From: an uncultured Clostridia bacterium
GTDB lineage: Bacteria; Bacillota; Clostridia; Christensenellales; Aristaeellaceae
Direction of reading: 5' to 3'
Assembly (NCBI GenBank): GCA_934621485.1
Contig: CAKTUS010000086.1
Span: 1-11,371, forward strand
Length of the DNA stretch: 11,371 nt
The notes under the pieces: generated by a model
The model's database searches: none
Told to the model about the DNA's origin: nothing
The model's input: the letters and a program-made list of their open reading frames with translations, nothing else
Program-made: the position numbers and the translations under genes
In this document: positions 1 through 7,150 of the stretch, piece by piece
Layout: each line of letters starts with the position of its first letter
Position numbering within the stretch: position 1 is the first letter of the stretch

Positions 1-74
1 AGGGCCTGCGCTTCGCTATCCGTGAAGGCGGCCGTACCGTTGGTTCCGGCGTTGTGGCTCAGGTGATTGAGTAA
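1..74 (+). CDS. tuf: Elongation factor Tu, 3' end only
   Basis: The last 23 codons of an EF-Tu gene; the rest lies beyond the left edge. The frame starting at base 3 reads GLRFAIREGGRTVGSGVVAQ, then VIE and a TAA stop at 72-74. The RFAIREGGRTVG stretch is the highly conserved end of domain III of EF-Tu, the GTPase that delivers aminoacyl-tRNA to the ribosome. A strong terminator follows about 40 bases downstream, so this is probably the last gene of its transcript. In many Clostridia tuf follows fusA in the str operon, but that cannot be seen here. Identification rests on only 23 residues, though they are very characteristic. Confidence 0.88.
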   Translation, partial: GLRFAIREGGRTVGSGVVAQVIE

Positions 75-88
75 TTGGTTCATTGATC

Positions 89-106
89 CCCGGCTGAAAA
101 GCCGGG
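89..106 (+). other. Hairpin with GAAA tetraloop after tuf
   Basis: A perfect 7-bp stem (89-95 with 100-106) closed by a GAAA tetraloop. No T-run follows, so it is not a terminator by itself. It sits just before the true terminator and could protect the 3' end of the tuf mRNA. Confidence 0.55.
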
Positions 107-111
107 AAAGC

Positions 112-140
112 AAAAGCGTCCGCATTGCGGGCGCTTTTTT
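112..140 (+). terminator. Rho-independent terminator of tuf, possibly bidirectional
   Basis: A 9-bp stem with one G-T wobble (115-123 with 127-135) and an ATT loop is followed by a run of six T at 135-140. The A-run at 112-115 faces the T-run, so the structure also reads as a terminator on the minus strand, where it would stop transcription of the convergent lipoprotein gene that ends at 195. Confidence 0.85.
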
Positions 141-194
141 ATGTCTTTGCGCAAATCAAAGCCGCATGTTCTTTCAGAAAACAGGCGGCCGGAT

Positions 195-437
195 TTATCC
201 GTTCAGATTGGTGCCATCGCTGGGAGCAGGCTGGTCGGGAACCGGGGTTTCGGCGGGAATGAACGGCGTGGGGGTAACGGACGCTGCGCCGTCAGATGCT
301 TCCTCGGAATCGGGCATGGGTGTGACGGCGGCTTCCTGGGTGGGCGGGGCCGTCAGCCAGGGGTCCTTATCCACATGACAGGCAGTCAATAATAAAACCG
401 CTATCAGACATAGCAGACACACAAACACTTTTTTCAT
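195..437 (-). CDS. Small Pro/Thr/Ala-rich lipoprotein, 80 aa
   Basis: Function unknown. The protein starts MKKVFVCLLCLIAVLLLTAC: two lysines, a hydrophobic stretch (residues 4-17) and a lipobox LTAC with the modified cysteine at position 20, so a lipid-anchored surface protein is expected. The mature part is only 61 residues, low in complexity and rich in Pro, Thr, Ala, Asp and Glu, without a recognisable fold; it is probably disordered. An AGGAGG ribosome binding site lies 11 bases upstream of the ATG on the minus strand. An extended -10 sequence (TGTTATACT, 484-492) lies further upstream. The gene is convergent with tuf, sharing its terminator, and divergent from the repeat-protein gene. 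The lipobox and ribosome binding site make it a convincing gene despite its size. Confidence 0.75.
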   Translation of the reverse strand: MKKVFVCLLCLIAVLLLTACHVDKDPWLTAPPTQEAAVTPMPDSEEASDGAASVTPTPFIPAETPVPDQPAPSDGTNLNG

Positions 438-483
438 AATCCCAAATACCTCCTAGTGAAGTGGCGGCAAGATCCGCTCCTTC

Positions 484-492
484 AGTATAACA
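484..492 (-). promoter_or_regulatory. Extended -10 promoter element for the lipoprotein gene
   Basis: On the minus strand these bases read TGTTATACT, a good extended -10 (TG-N-TATACT). No convincing -35 hexamer lies 16-18 bases further upstream, which is tolerated with an extended -10. It lies about 47 bases upstream of the lipoprotein start codon. Confidence 0.5.
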
Positions 493-576
493 CAGTTTGC
501 CGCCCTGCGGACATGGAAGTTGCGTGCAGGATTGTAAAACCTGCGTTTCAAAGCCTAACTTTATTTGGCAAAGCGC

Positions 577-582
577 TATACT
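577..582 (+). promoter_or_regulatory. Possible -10 element for the repeat-protein gene
   Basis: TATACT matches the -10 consensus in five of six positions and lies about 95 bases before the chosen TTG start at 676. There is no good -35 at the right distance. A second candidate, TACAAT at 600-605, is equally poorly supported on the -35 side. One of them probably drives the gene. Confidence 0.3.
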
Positions 583-675
583 TTTCAGGGCTTTTCATGT
601 ACAATAACAGTGGAAAAGCGGTATCTTTTTGCCTGTTGCGCATGCCTTTCGGCCGCTTTTGAGGAGGGAAACGTT

Positions 676-3588
676 TTGAAGATTGATTTAACCTGTCCGG
701 TGGAATTGTGGCAGTATGCCATGCCTACGGATGAGCATAGCGAATGTACCTTTGTCATGAACAACCTGAGCGACAAGGTTGTGGTATCTGTTCAGGTAAC
801 GCTGAGCTGCTACGATCAGCAGGATCAGCTGCTGTTTCGCCAGACCGAGCGAGTGCAGGGGCTAAAAGCCGGCGTAGGCGAGCGGTTCAGCATCGTGATT
901 CTGCCCAGCCAATGGAACGATGTGGAAGGCATGGATTTGGTGATTGAAAAGGTGTGGTTTGACGATGCCACCATTTGGCGCAAGGGTAACGCACCGTTGG
1001 CCGTATACACCTCCAACGCCATTCCTGCGGGCCGCGCCCTGGACGAGCTGCGCTTTGTGGCGGGCAAGGACGCCGTGGGATACCCGCAGGTGCAAAAGGA
1101 AGCCTGGCTGTGCGTGTGCGGCAGAGCCAACGCCCTGGACAGCGACCGCTGCTGCCGCTGCGAGCGCCGCCGCGACGCAGTGCTGGCCAGCTTCAATCGG
1201 GAAAACGTGTCCCACGTGGTAGCCGCCCATGAGCAGAAGCTGGCGCAAACCGCCCGCAAAGCCCGGGAGGAAAACAACATTCTTCAGGAGAATCAGGAGA
1301 AAAAGCGGGTGCAGAAGCGCCGCCGCCGCAAACAGGCCGTCCGCTTGGCGCTGTCGGGGCTATGTGTGGCCGCAGTGGCGGCTTTTGCGGTGGTATGGGG
1401 GATTCCCATGGTGCGTTATCGATCCGCGCAGGACTTGCTCAGAGATAAGCGCTATGACGAGGCTCGCGCAGCGTTCCAAAATATGGGTGATTACCGAGAC
1501 GCCGCCCAACAGGCGCTGGAATGTGATTACCAGCAGGCATGGGCCTGCCTGAATGCCGGCGACATGGATTCGCTGGAAAAGGCGGAAGCGGGTTTTGCCG
1601 CTCTGGGCGACTATGGCGACAGCGCCGATCAGCGCAAGGAAGCCGCCTATGAGCTGGCGCAGGCCCGCCTGGATAGCGGCGAATACGAAGCGGCTGTGGA
1701 GGGTTTTCAGGCGCTGGGCGAATACCGAGACGCTGCAGAAAAGGCGCTGTCGGCCACATACCAGCAGGCGAACGCGCTGCTGGAGTCGGGCAATTATACA
1801 GTAGCGCGGGTGCTTTTTGCCGGTCTGGGCGAATATCAGGATGCGGCGGCGAAGATGCGGGAGTGCGGCTTGCTGCAGGGCAAGGCGCTGCTGAACAATG
1901 GCGATTATGAGGGAGCCGTGTCGGAACTATCCGCCCTGCCGGAGAATCAGGAGGCCGTGACCCTTGCGCAGGAGGCTAACTACGCCCTGGCGGAGGCCAG
2001 CCTGGCTCAGGGGGATTATCAGACGGCCGGCGAAAAATACCTGCTGGCAGGGGATTACAGCGATGCGCAGGCCAAGGCCAACGAATGCTTGTACCGCTAC
2101 GCGCAGCAGCGCAAGTCGGACGGGGCTTATGAAGAAGCCATTCAGGCGTTTGGACAAATCCCGGCGTATCTGGACAGCGAAGGGCAAATTCAGGACTGTG
2201 TGTATCAGCAGGCCAAGGGGCTGGCGGACGCCGGCGATTATGCCGGAGCGCTGGACGCCTTTGACGGCGTGGGCGAAGCGGCGACCCTGAGCCAGGATGC
2301 TCAGGAACTGGCCTATCTGTGCCACTATCAGCTGGGCATGGCGGCGTTGAATACGGGCGATCTATCCGGGGCGGAGAAGCAGCTGGAAAACGCGGGAGAT
2401 TATCAGGACGGCGAAAAGCAGCTGCGCGCAGTACGCTACCAGCTGGCCGAAAGCCTGCTGGATCAGGGAAGTTATGCGGAAGCGCTGCCTTATTACGACC
2501 TGCTGGGTACTTACAAGGACAGCACGGCCAAGCGCAAACGCTGCCGTTATGAAATCGCCAAACAGGCGCTTGCCAACGGTGATTACGGCACGGCGCTGGA
2601 GGAACTGGGGCAGTTGGGCAGCTATCAGGACAGCAAGGCACTGCTGGAGGAAGCGGCTTATCAACAGGCGCTGGCGCTGGAAAAAGACGGAAACGGTCAG
2701 GCGGCGCTGGCTACCCTGGACGGCCTGAACAGCGACCGGGCCAGGCAGGCGGCCGAGCGCATTGTCATGGAGCAGGCGGCCGCCTTGGAAGCGGAAAAGA
2801 AATACGACGAGGCGGCGGCGCTGTATGCCACCCTGACCAGCGACGAGGGAAAGCAGCGCTACAATGCCTGCGTTTATGCGCAGGCGACGCAGCAGAAGGA
2901 AAACGGCAACCTGGCGGAGGCTGGAGAGCTGTTTTACCGCCTGGGCGACTATCAGGATGCGGCGGCTCAAAGCCAGGCTTGCTATGCCGATTACTGCGGA
3001 ACGCAGGCCGCCGCGGCCCGGGAGGCAATGAACCGGCAGGATTACCTTGCGGCGATTACCGCATTGGAAAACCTGAGCATGGACAACCTGACCGGAGAAT
3101 ACAGGGATTTGCCGGATTTGTACAAGGAAGCCTGCTACCAGTACGCCGAGCAGTTGTACCGGGATGGCAAGCCTTATGAAGCGCTGCCCTATTATCAACG
3201 GGTGGGCGATTACCGCGATACGCTGACCAAAAAACTGAGCCGACGGGCCTATTTGATTTTGGGCAGCTGGACGTCCGCCAGCGGCAGGACGGCGGTGTTC
3301 CGCGAAGACGGCACCTGCGACTTGATGGGGGAAAAGCTGTATTTCCGCGTGAGCAGCTTCAGCCTGTATACCGGTGAAACGGCGGACGCCATGACCATAA
3401 CCCACAAGCTGAGCAGCATTGATGAAAACGGCATGAGCCTGCGCGACATCCGCAACGGCGGCGACCGGGTGTATAAATTTACCCGCTCCACAGAAGAAAC
3501 CGCCGCTCCGACCGCGGCCCCAACGCCTTCCGCCGCGCCGGCAAGCGAAGAAACGGCGGCTTTGGAGAAAACCGATGCGCAGCCGTGA
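676..3588 (+). CDS. Zinc-ribbon / single-pass membrane protein with 16 TPR-like repeats, 970 aa
   Basis: I chose the TTG start at 676 because GAGGAGGG at 661-668 lies 7 bases upstream; the frame is open back to an ATG at 565, but that ATG has no ribosome binding site. Residues 1-135 look beta-rich. Residues 146-162 form a short zinc ribbon (C146-x-C148, C159-C160-x-C162). A basic stretch (KKRVQKRRRRKQ) precedes one membrane segment at about 224-246, so by the positive-inside rule the N-terminus is cytoplasmic and the rest outside. Residues 248-859 are 16 tandem TPR/Sel1-like units, each with a G-D/E-Y-x-x-A turn and a G-D/E-Y-x-D-A/S ending; eight units are exactly 37 residues. A beta-rich domain (860-937, ILGSWTS then FREDGTCDL) and an Ala/Pro/Thr tail (938-970) follow. 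It overlaps the acyltransferase gene by 14 bases. The architecture suggests protein-protein binding at the envelope; the partner and role are unknown. Confidence 0.85.
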   Translation: MKIDLTCPVELWQYAMPTDEHSECTFVMNNLSDKVVVSVQVTLSCYDQQDQLLFRQTERVQGLKAGVGERFSIVILPSQWNDVEGMDLVIEKVWFDDATIWRKGNAPLAVYTSNAIPAGRALDELRFVAGKDAVGYPQVQKEAWLCVCGRANALDSDRCCRCERRRDAVLASFNRENVSHVVAAHEQKLAQTARKAREENNILQENQEKKRVQKRRRRKQAVRLALSGLCVAAVAAFAVVWGIPMVRYRSAQDLLRDKRYDEARAAFQNMGDYRDAAQQALECDYQQAWACLNAGDMDSLEKAEAGFAALGDYGDSADQRKEAAYELAQARLDSGEYEAAVEGFQALGEYRDAAEKALSATYQQANALLESGNYTVARVLFAGLGEYQDAAAKMRECGLLQGKALLNNGDYEGAVSELSALPENQEAVTLAQEANYALAEASLAQGDYQTAGEKYLLAGDYSDAQAKANECLYRYAQQRKSDGAYEEAIQAFGQIPAYLDSEGQIQDCVYQQAKGLADAGDYAGALDAFDGVGEAATLSQDAQELAYLCHYQLGMAALNTGDLSGAEKQLENAGDYQDGEKQLRAVRYQLAESLLDQGSYAEALPYYDLLGTYKDSTAKRKRCRYEIAKQALANGDYGTALEELGQLGSYQDSKALLEEAAYQQALALEKDGNGQAALATLDGLNSDRARQAAERIVMEQAAALEAEKKYDEAAALYATLTSDEGKQRYNACVYAQATQQKENGNLAEAGELFYRLGDYQDAAAQSQACYADYCGTQAAAAREAMNRQDYLAAITALENLSMDNLTGEYRDLPDLYKEACYQYAEQLYRDGKPYEALPYYQRVGDYRDTLTKKLSRRAYLILGSWTSASGRTAVFREDGTCDLMGEKLYFRVSSFSLYTGETADAMTITHKLSSIDENGMSLRDIRNGGDRVYKFTRSTEETAAPTAAPTPSAAPASEETAALEKTDAQP
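1417..3252 (+). repeat. Sixteen tandem TPR-like protein repeats (about 111 bp each)
   Basis: These bases encode residues 248-859 of the repeat protein. In order, unit lengths are 38, 40, 37, 37, 37, 37, 37, 41, 37, 37, 37, 36, 36, 39, 48 and 38 residues. The common pattern is QxAxALLxxGDYxxA, then a helix, then LGDYxDA. The protein pattern is strong, but the DNA has diverged between units, which argues for an old, selected array rather than a recent expansion. Units 12 and 13 lack the second GDY, and unit 15 carries an insertion of about 11 residues. Confidence 0.85.
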
Positions 3589-4774
3589 AAAACGTTTGGA
3601 AATTGGCGTGCTGTACGGTTTTCGGGCGCTGATGGTGCTGTTTGTGGCCAATTACCATATATGGCAGCAAAGCTGGCTGTGGCAATCGGTAACCCTTGGG
3701 GGTGAAAAAATCGACTTTGATTTTTTCACCCGTTCCAGCTACCTGTTTGTGGACGGGATGATTTTGCTGAGCGGTTTTCTGCTGTTCCTGCCCTATGCCC
3801 GCCAGAGGCAGGAGGGAACGCTGGCGCCGGGGCCGGGCCGGTTCTATCTGAACCGGCTCAAACGCATTGTTCCCAGCTATCTGGCGGCGGTGCTGCTGAC
3901 GCTGACGTGTATTGCTCTGCCGCAAAACCTGTTTTTGGACCGGCGCGCCATGGTGAAGGATGTGGCCGCTCATTTGACCTTTACCCAGGTGTTTTGGCCG
4001 GAAACGTATATTCACACCCCTCTGAATGTGGCGCTGTGGACCATTGCGGTGGAAATGCAGTATTACGCGCTGTTTCCATGGCTGGCCCGCTGGGCGCAAA
4101 AGAGGCCGGCGCCTGTGCTGGCCGGCATGGCGCTGCTGAGCTGGGGCTATCGGGCTGGGGTGTACCGCTTTGCCACGGCTCCGGCCATGCTCATCAATCA
4201 GCTGCCGGCCTTCCTGGATGTATACGCGCTGGGCATGCTGGGTGCTATGGCCTATTGCGGCGCGCGCAGGGGCCTGTCCCGCCTGGGGAAAAAAGGCCGC
4301 ATGTCTGTAGCCTGGATTTGCGCCGCTGTTTTTGCCTGCGGAGTCTGGCTGGTGCTGGAAATATTGCGAATTCAATCCGGCGTCAGCTTGCAGGGCTATG
4401 ACGCTATGCAGCGCAACCAGCTGGCGCTGCGGCTGCCCTTGGCGCTGTGCCTGCTGGCAACAATGCTAAGCGCCGCCTTTATGCCGCGCCTTTTGCAAAA
4501 GCTGCTGAACAACCGGCTGACACGTTTTTTTTCCACCATTTCCATGAACCTGTACATCTGGCACCAGGTATTGGCGGTGGAAATGCGCAAAGCCTGGTTT
4601 GGCGATGCGGAGGCGCTGCATGCCAGCTTGAGCCAGCAGCAGGCGTATACAGCGCTGAGCTTCAGCGTGGCCGTGCTGGCGGCCATGGCCTTTACCTATG
4701 GCCTGGAAAAGCCTGCCGCTTTGGGGCTGGAAAAGCTGGCCGACCGGAAACGGCGGCAAAGACAAACCGGTTGA
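3575..4774 (+). CDS. Acyltransferase-3 family integral membrane protein, 399 aa
   Basis: Members of this family (OafA/WecH type) move acyl groups, often acetyl, onto sugars of polysaccharides, peptidoglycan or lipids at the membrane. The family signature R-x10-H is present as R17 to H28 in GFRALMVLFVANYH. Other hallmarks are DGMILLSGFLLF in the second membrane segment, FYLNRLKRIVPSYLAAV after it, and W155-TIAVE160-MQYYALFP, which matches the family's W-S-x-x-V-E-x-Q-F-Y motif. About ten hydrophobic segments follow each other and there is no fused SGNH esterase domain, so this is the membrane-only form. The ATG lies inside the end of the upstream gene (14-base overlap), with GGAG 7 bases before it, implying translational coupling. 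The substrate cannot be told from sequence; a surface glycan or teichoic acid is plausible. Confidence 0.88.
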   Translation: MRSREKRLEIGVLYGFRALMVLFVANYHIWQQSWLWQSVTLGGEKIDFDFFTRSSYLFVDGMILLSGFLLFLPYARQRQEGTLAPGPGRFYLNRLKRIVPSYLAAVLLTLTCIALPQNLFLDRRAMVKDVAAHLTFTQVFWPETYIHTPLNVALWTIAVEMQYYALFPWLARWAQKRPAPVLAGMALLSWGYRAGVYRFATAPAMLINQLPAFLDVYALGMLGAMAYCGARRGLSRLGKKGRMSVAWICAAVFACGVWLVLEILRIQSGVSLQGYDAMQRNQLALRLPLALCLLATMLSAAFMPRLLQKLLNNRLTRFFSTISMNLYIWHQVLAVEMRKAWFGDAEALHASLSQQQAYTALSFSVAVLAAMAFTYGLEKPAALGLEKLADRKRRQRQTG

Positions 4775-4791
4775 AGCGCCTGTTGGCGTTT
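4774..4791 (+). other. Small hairpin after the acyltransferase gene
   Basis: A 7-bp stem with one wobble (4774-4780 with 4785-4791) and a TGTT loop. It overlaps the last base of the stop codon and ends in only three T, so it is at best a weak terminator. The next gene starts 41 bases later and may be reached by read-through. Confidence 0.35.
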
Positions 4792-4832
4792 GAACATAAG
4801 GAACCAAAACGTAGAAGGGAAGCGTCGCTCCA

Positions 4833-5951
4833 ATGAAAGATCCCCGATTGGAAAAACTGAGCCGGCAACTGATTCGTTACTCCTGCGAACTGAAGGCGGG
4901 CGAACGGGTATTGATTGAAAACTTCGGTGTGGAAACCGACTTTGTAACCGCCTTGGTGAGGGAAGCCTATGCCGTGGGCGCGGAGCCTATTGTGTGGCTG
5001 CGGGAGATGGCCGTACAGCGCGCCCTGCTGATGGGCGGCACCAAAGAAAAATGGGAAGAAGAGGCCCGTATTGACGCTGAGCGGATGCGCAGCGTGCAGG
5101 CGTACATTGGGATTCGCGGCGGCAGCAACAGCTACGAGCAGGCCGACGTGCCTCCGGAAAAGCTGAGCCTGTACATGAAATACTACAGCCAGCCTGTGCA
5201 CAGCCTGATTCGGGTACCGGATACCCGCTGGGTGGTGCTGCGCTATCCCACTCCTTCCATGTCTCAGCTGGCCCAAACCAGCACTGAGGCGTTTGAGGAC
5301 CACTACTTTGACGTATGCACCCTGGATTACAGCAAGATGAGCCGGGCCATGGACGCGCTGGTGAAGCGCATGGAACGCACCGATAAGGTGCACATCGTAG
5401 GCCCCGGCACTGACCTGACCTTCTCCATCAAGGGGCTGCCCGCTATCAAGTGCGACGGCAAGTGCAATATTCCGGACGGCGAGGTGTATACCGCCCCCGT
5501 GCGGGACAGCGTAAACGGCGTGCTGCAATACAACACCCCCAGCCTGTACCAGGGCAATGTGTTTGAGCGCACCCGCCTGGTGTTTGAAAACGGCAAAATC
5601 GTGGAAGCCACCAGCAGCGATGCCGAGCGCTCCAATCAGATTTTTGATACGGATGAAGGCGCACGCTATGTAGGCGAGTTTGCCATTGGCGTGAATCCCT
5701 ATATCACCCATGCCATCAAGGACACCCTGTTTGACGAGAAGATTGCCGGCAGCTTCCACTTTACCCCCGGCAACTGCTACGACGAGTGCCCCAATGGCAA
5801 CAAGAGCGCCATTCACTGGGATCTGGTGTGTATTCAGACCCCGGAGTACGGCGGCGGCGAAATGTATTTTGACGGCGAACTGATTCGCAAGGACGGCCTG
5901 TTTGTGGTAGAAGACCTGAAAGCCCTGAACCCCGAAAATCTGAAGGACTAA
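4833..5951 (+). CDS. Aminopeptidase, M29 metallopeptidase family, 372 aa
   Basis: M29 enzymes (AmpS, aminopeptidase T, PepS) are cytoplasmic exopeptidases with two metal ions that remove N-terminal residues from peptides. The length is a little shorter than the usual 400-415. The expected metal-binding residues appear in family order: E217 (PDGEVYTAPV), E282 (YVGEFAIGVNP), H309 (SFHFTPGNCY), H328 and D330 (IHWDLV). Y316 is seven residues after H309, the spacing known for the catalytic tyrosine. The N-terminus (LSRQLIRYSCELKAGERVLI) is the typical family opening. No signal peptide is seen. The ribosome binding site is modest: AGAAGGGA about 12 bases before the ATG. A weak terminator follows. 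It may share a transcript with the two genes upstream (58-base gap), but a functional link is not evident. Confidence 0.92.
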   Translation: MKDPRLEKLSRQLIRYSCELKAGERVLIENFGVETDFVTALVREAYAVGAEPIVWLREMAVQRALLMGGTKEKWEEEARIDAERMRSVQAYIGIRGGSNSYEQADVPPEKLSLYMKYYSQPVHSLIRVPDTRWVVLRYPTPSMSQLAQTSTEAFEDHYFDVCTLDYSKMSRAMDALVKRMERTDKVHIVGPGTDLTFSIKGLPAIKCDGKCNIPDGEVYTAPVRDSVNGVLQYNTPSLYQGNVFERTRLVFENGKIVEATSSDAERSNQIFDTDEGARYVGEFAIGVNPYITHAIKDTLFDEKIAGSFHFTPGNCYDECPNGNKSAIHWDLVCIQTPEYGGGEMYFDGELIRKDGLFVVEDLKALNPENLKD

Positions 5952-5952
5952 A

Positions 5953-5980
5953 AGAGCCTTGCGGGCTTTCCTTTCCCGTA
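5953..5980 (+). terminator. Weak rho-independent terminator after the aminopeptidase
   Basis: AGCC pairs with GGCT across a five-base loop, extended outwards by about two weaker pairs, and an interrupted T-rich tail (TTTCCTTTCCC) follows. It is short, but it is correctly placed just after the stop codon at 5949-5951. Confidence 0.45.
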
Positions 5981-6002
5981 TGCTCAAAATACGATAAGAT
6001 AA

Positions 6003-6039
6003 AGAACAGCCACGACTGCTTGTTTGTTATGGCTGTTCT
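6003..6039. repeat. Perfect 10-bp inverted repeat in the intergenic region
   Basis: AGAACAGCCA (6003-6012) and TGGCTGTTCT (6030-6039) are exact reverse complements separated by 17 bases. It lies about 130 bases before the rmlA promoter. No T-run follows on the + strand, so termination is unlikely in that direction. It could be an operator or an mRNA 3'-end structure of the aminopeptidase transcript. Confidence 0.6.
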
Positions 6040-6137
6040 GGCGTTCCGGCATAAAATCGCGCGGGAGCCGTTGCGCCTGAAGCCGCCGGGAGCCGTCGGC
6101 AAGGGGCCGCCATAGCACTAAGCAAAACAAGCGCTTT

Positions 6138-6164
6138 CGCGCGGCCTTTTGGAGGAGCCGCGCG
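6138..6164. repeat. GC-rich 8-bp inverted repeat just upstream of the rmlA promoter
   Basis: CGCGCGGC (6138-6145) and GCCGCGCG (6157-6164) are exact reverse complements around an 11-base spacer, ending six bases before the -35 hexamer. The position suits an operator or activator site, but it could also be the remains of a terminator because CTTTT lies in the loop. Confidence 0.5.
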
Positions 6165-6170
6165 CCGCAC

Positions 6171-6199
6171 TGGACAAGCGGAAGAAAAATGGGTATAAT
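6171..6199 (+). promoter_or_regulatory. Vegetative promoter of rmlAB
   Basis: The -35 hexamer TGGACA (6171-6176, five of six matches) and a perfect -10 TATAAT (6194-6199) are separated by the optimal 17 bases. Transcription should start near 6206, giving a leader of about 30 bases before the rmlA ATG at 6236, too short for a riboswitch. Confidence 0.85.
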
Positions 6200-6235
6200 G
6201 AAGCATATTCAAAAGCATGCGGAAGGAGTACTTGC

Positions 6236-7138
6236 ATGAAAGGAATTATCCTTGCAGGCGGCGCAGGCACGCGCCTGTATCCTCTTACCATGGTTACAAG
6301 CAAACAGCTGCTGCCCGTATACGACAAGCCCATGATTTACTATCCCCTGTCTACGCTGATGCTGGCGGGAATTCGCGATATCCTGATTATCTCTACGCCC
6401 ACAGATACGCCCCGTTTTCAGGAACTGCTGGGCGACGGCAGCCAGTTTGGCATTTCGCTGAGCTATGCGGTGCAGCCCAGTCCGGACGGCCTGGCTCAGG
6501 CGTTTTTGATTGGCGAAGAATTTATTGGCGACGATACCTGCGCCATGATTCTGGGCGACAATATTTTTTACGGCAACGGCTTTTCCGGCATGCTGGCCGA
6601 GGCGGTGCATAACGCCGAAAACGGCAAGGCCACCATCTTTGGCTATTATGTCAACGACCCGGAGCGCTTTGGCATTGTGGAGTTCGATGAAAACGGCAAG
6701 GTGCTTTCCGTGGAGGAAAAGCCGAAAAACCCCAAGAGCAATTACTGCATTACCGGTCTGTATTTCTACGACCATCGGGTGGTGGACTTTGCCAAGCGGG
6801 TGAAACCGTCCGCCAGAGGCGAGCTGGAGATTACCACGCTGAATGATTTGTACCTGCAAGACGGATCCCTGCGGGCCAAGGTGATGGGGCGCGGCTTTGC
6901 CTGGCTGGACACAGGCACCATGGACAGCCTGATGGACGCCGCCAACTTTGTGCAGCTGATTGAAAAGCGCCAGAGCGTGAAAATTGCCGCGTTGGAAGAG
7001 ATTGCGTATACCAAGGGCTGGATTAGCAAGGAAACGTTGTTGATTTCGGCACAGCGCTACGGAAAATCGCCCTATGGCGAGCACCTGAAACGGGTGGCCG
7101 AGGGACGGATTTTGTATGACAAAAGCATCAACGAATGA
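6236..7138 (+). CDS. rmlA: Glucose-1-phosphate thymidylyltransferase, 300 aa
   Basis: Makes dTDP-glucose from dTTP and glucose-1-phosphate, the first step to dTDP-rhamnose and related deoxysugars, in the cytoplasm. The nucleotide-binding signature GGAGTRLYPLT (residues 8-18) is followed by K23 and LPVYDKPMIYYPLS, typical of RmlA. D108 in ILGDNIFYG is the expected metal/sugar-phosphate aspartate. VEEKPKNPKSNYCITGLYFYD and LDTGTMDSLMDAANF are further family blocks. Length is normal for the short (RmlA-type, about 290-300 aa) enzymes. The ATG at 6236 is supported by AGGAG at 6224-6228; the frame extends further upstream, but it crosses the promoter, so an earlier start is excluded. rmlB starts 12 bases after the stop. 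Confidence 0.97.
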   Translation: MKGIILAGGAGTRLYPLTMVTSKQLLPVYDKPMIYYPLSTLMLAGIRDILIISTPTDTPRFQELLGDGSQFGISLSYAVQPSPDGLAQAFLIGEEFIGDDTCAMILGDNIFYGNGFSGMLAEAVHNAENGKATIFGYYVNDPERFGIVEFDENGKVLSVEEKPKNPKSNYCITGLYFYDHRVVDFAKRVKPSARGELEITTLNDLYLQDGSLRAKVMGRGFAWLDTGTMDSLMDAANFVQLIEKRQSVKIAALEEIAYTKGWISKETLLISAQRYGKSPYGEHLKRVAEGRILYDKSINE

Positions 7139-7150
7139 GGAGGGCCGCGT

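Noticed and set aside
565..675. Upstream ATG at 565 as start of the repeat-protein gene
   Set aside because: No ribosome binding site precedes it, it would start before or inside the likely -10 elements, and GAGGAGGG at 661-668 points clearly to the TTG at 676.
1417..3252. Regularly spaced repeat that might be a CRISPR or DNA satellite array
   Set aside because: The periodicity of about 111 bases is protein-level; the DNA units have diverged and lie within one long coding frame.
2362..3651. Long open frame on the minus strand opposite the repeat-protein gene (429 codons)
   Set aside because: It is a shadow of the + strand gene: GC-rich codon bias keeps the opposite frame open, the translation is low-complexity and has no domain, and no ribosome binding site fits.
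4692..5987. Minus-strand open frame of 431 codons covering the aminopeptidase
   Set aside because: The + strand frame is a clear M29 peptidase with all metal-binding residues. The antisense translation has no recognisable motif.
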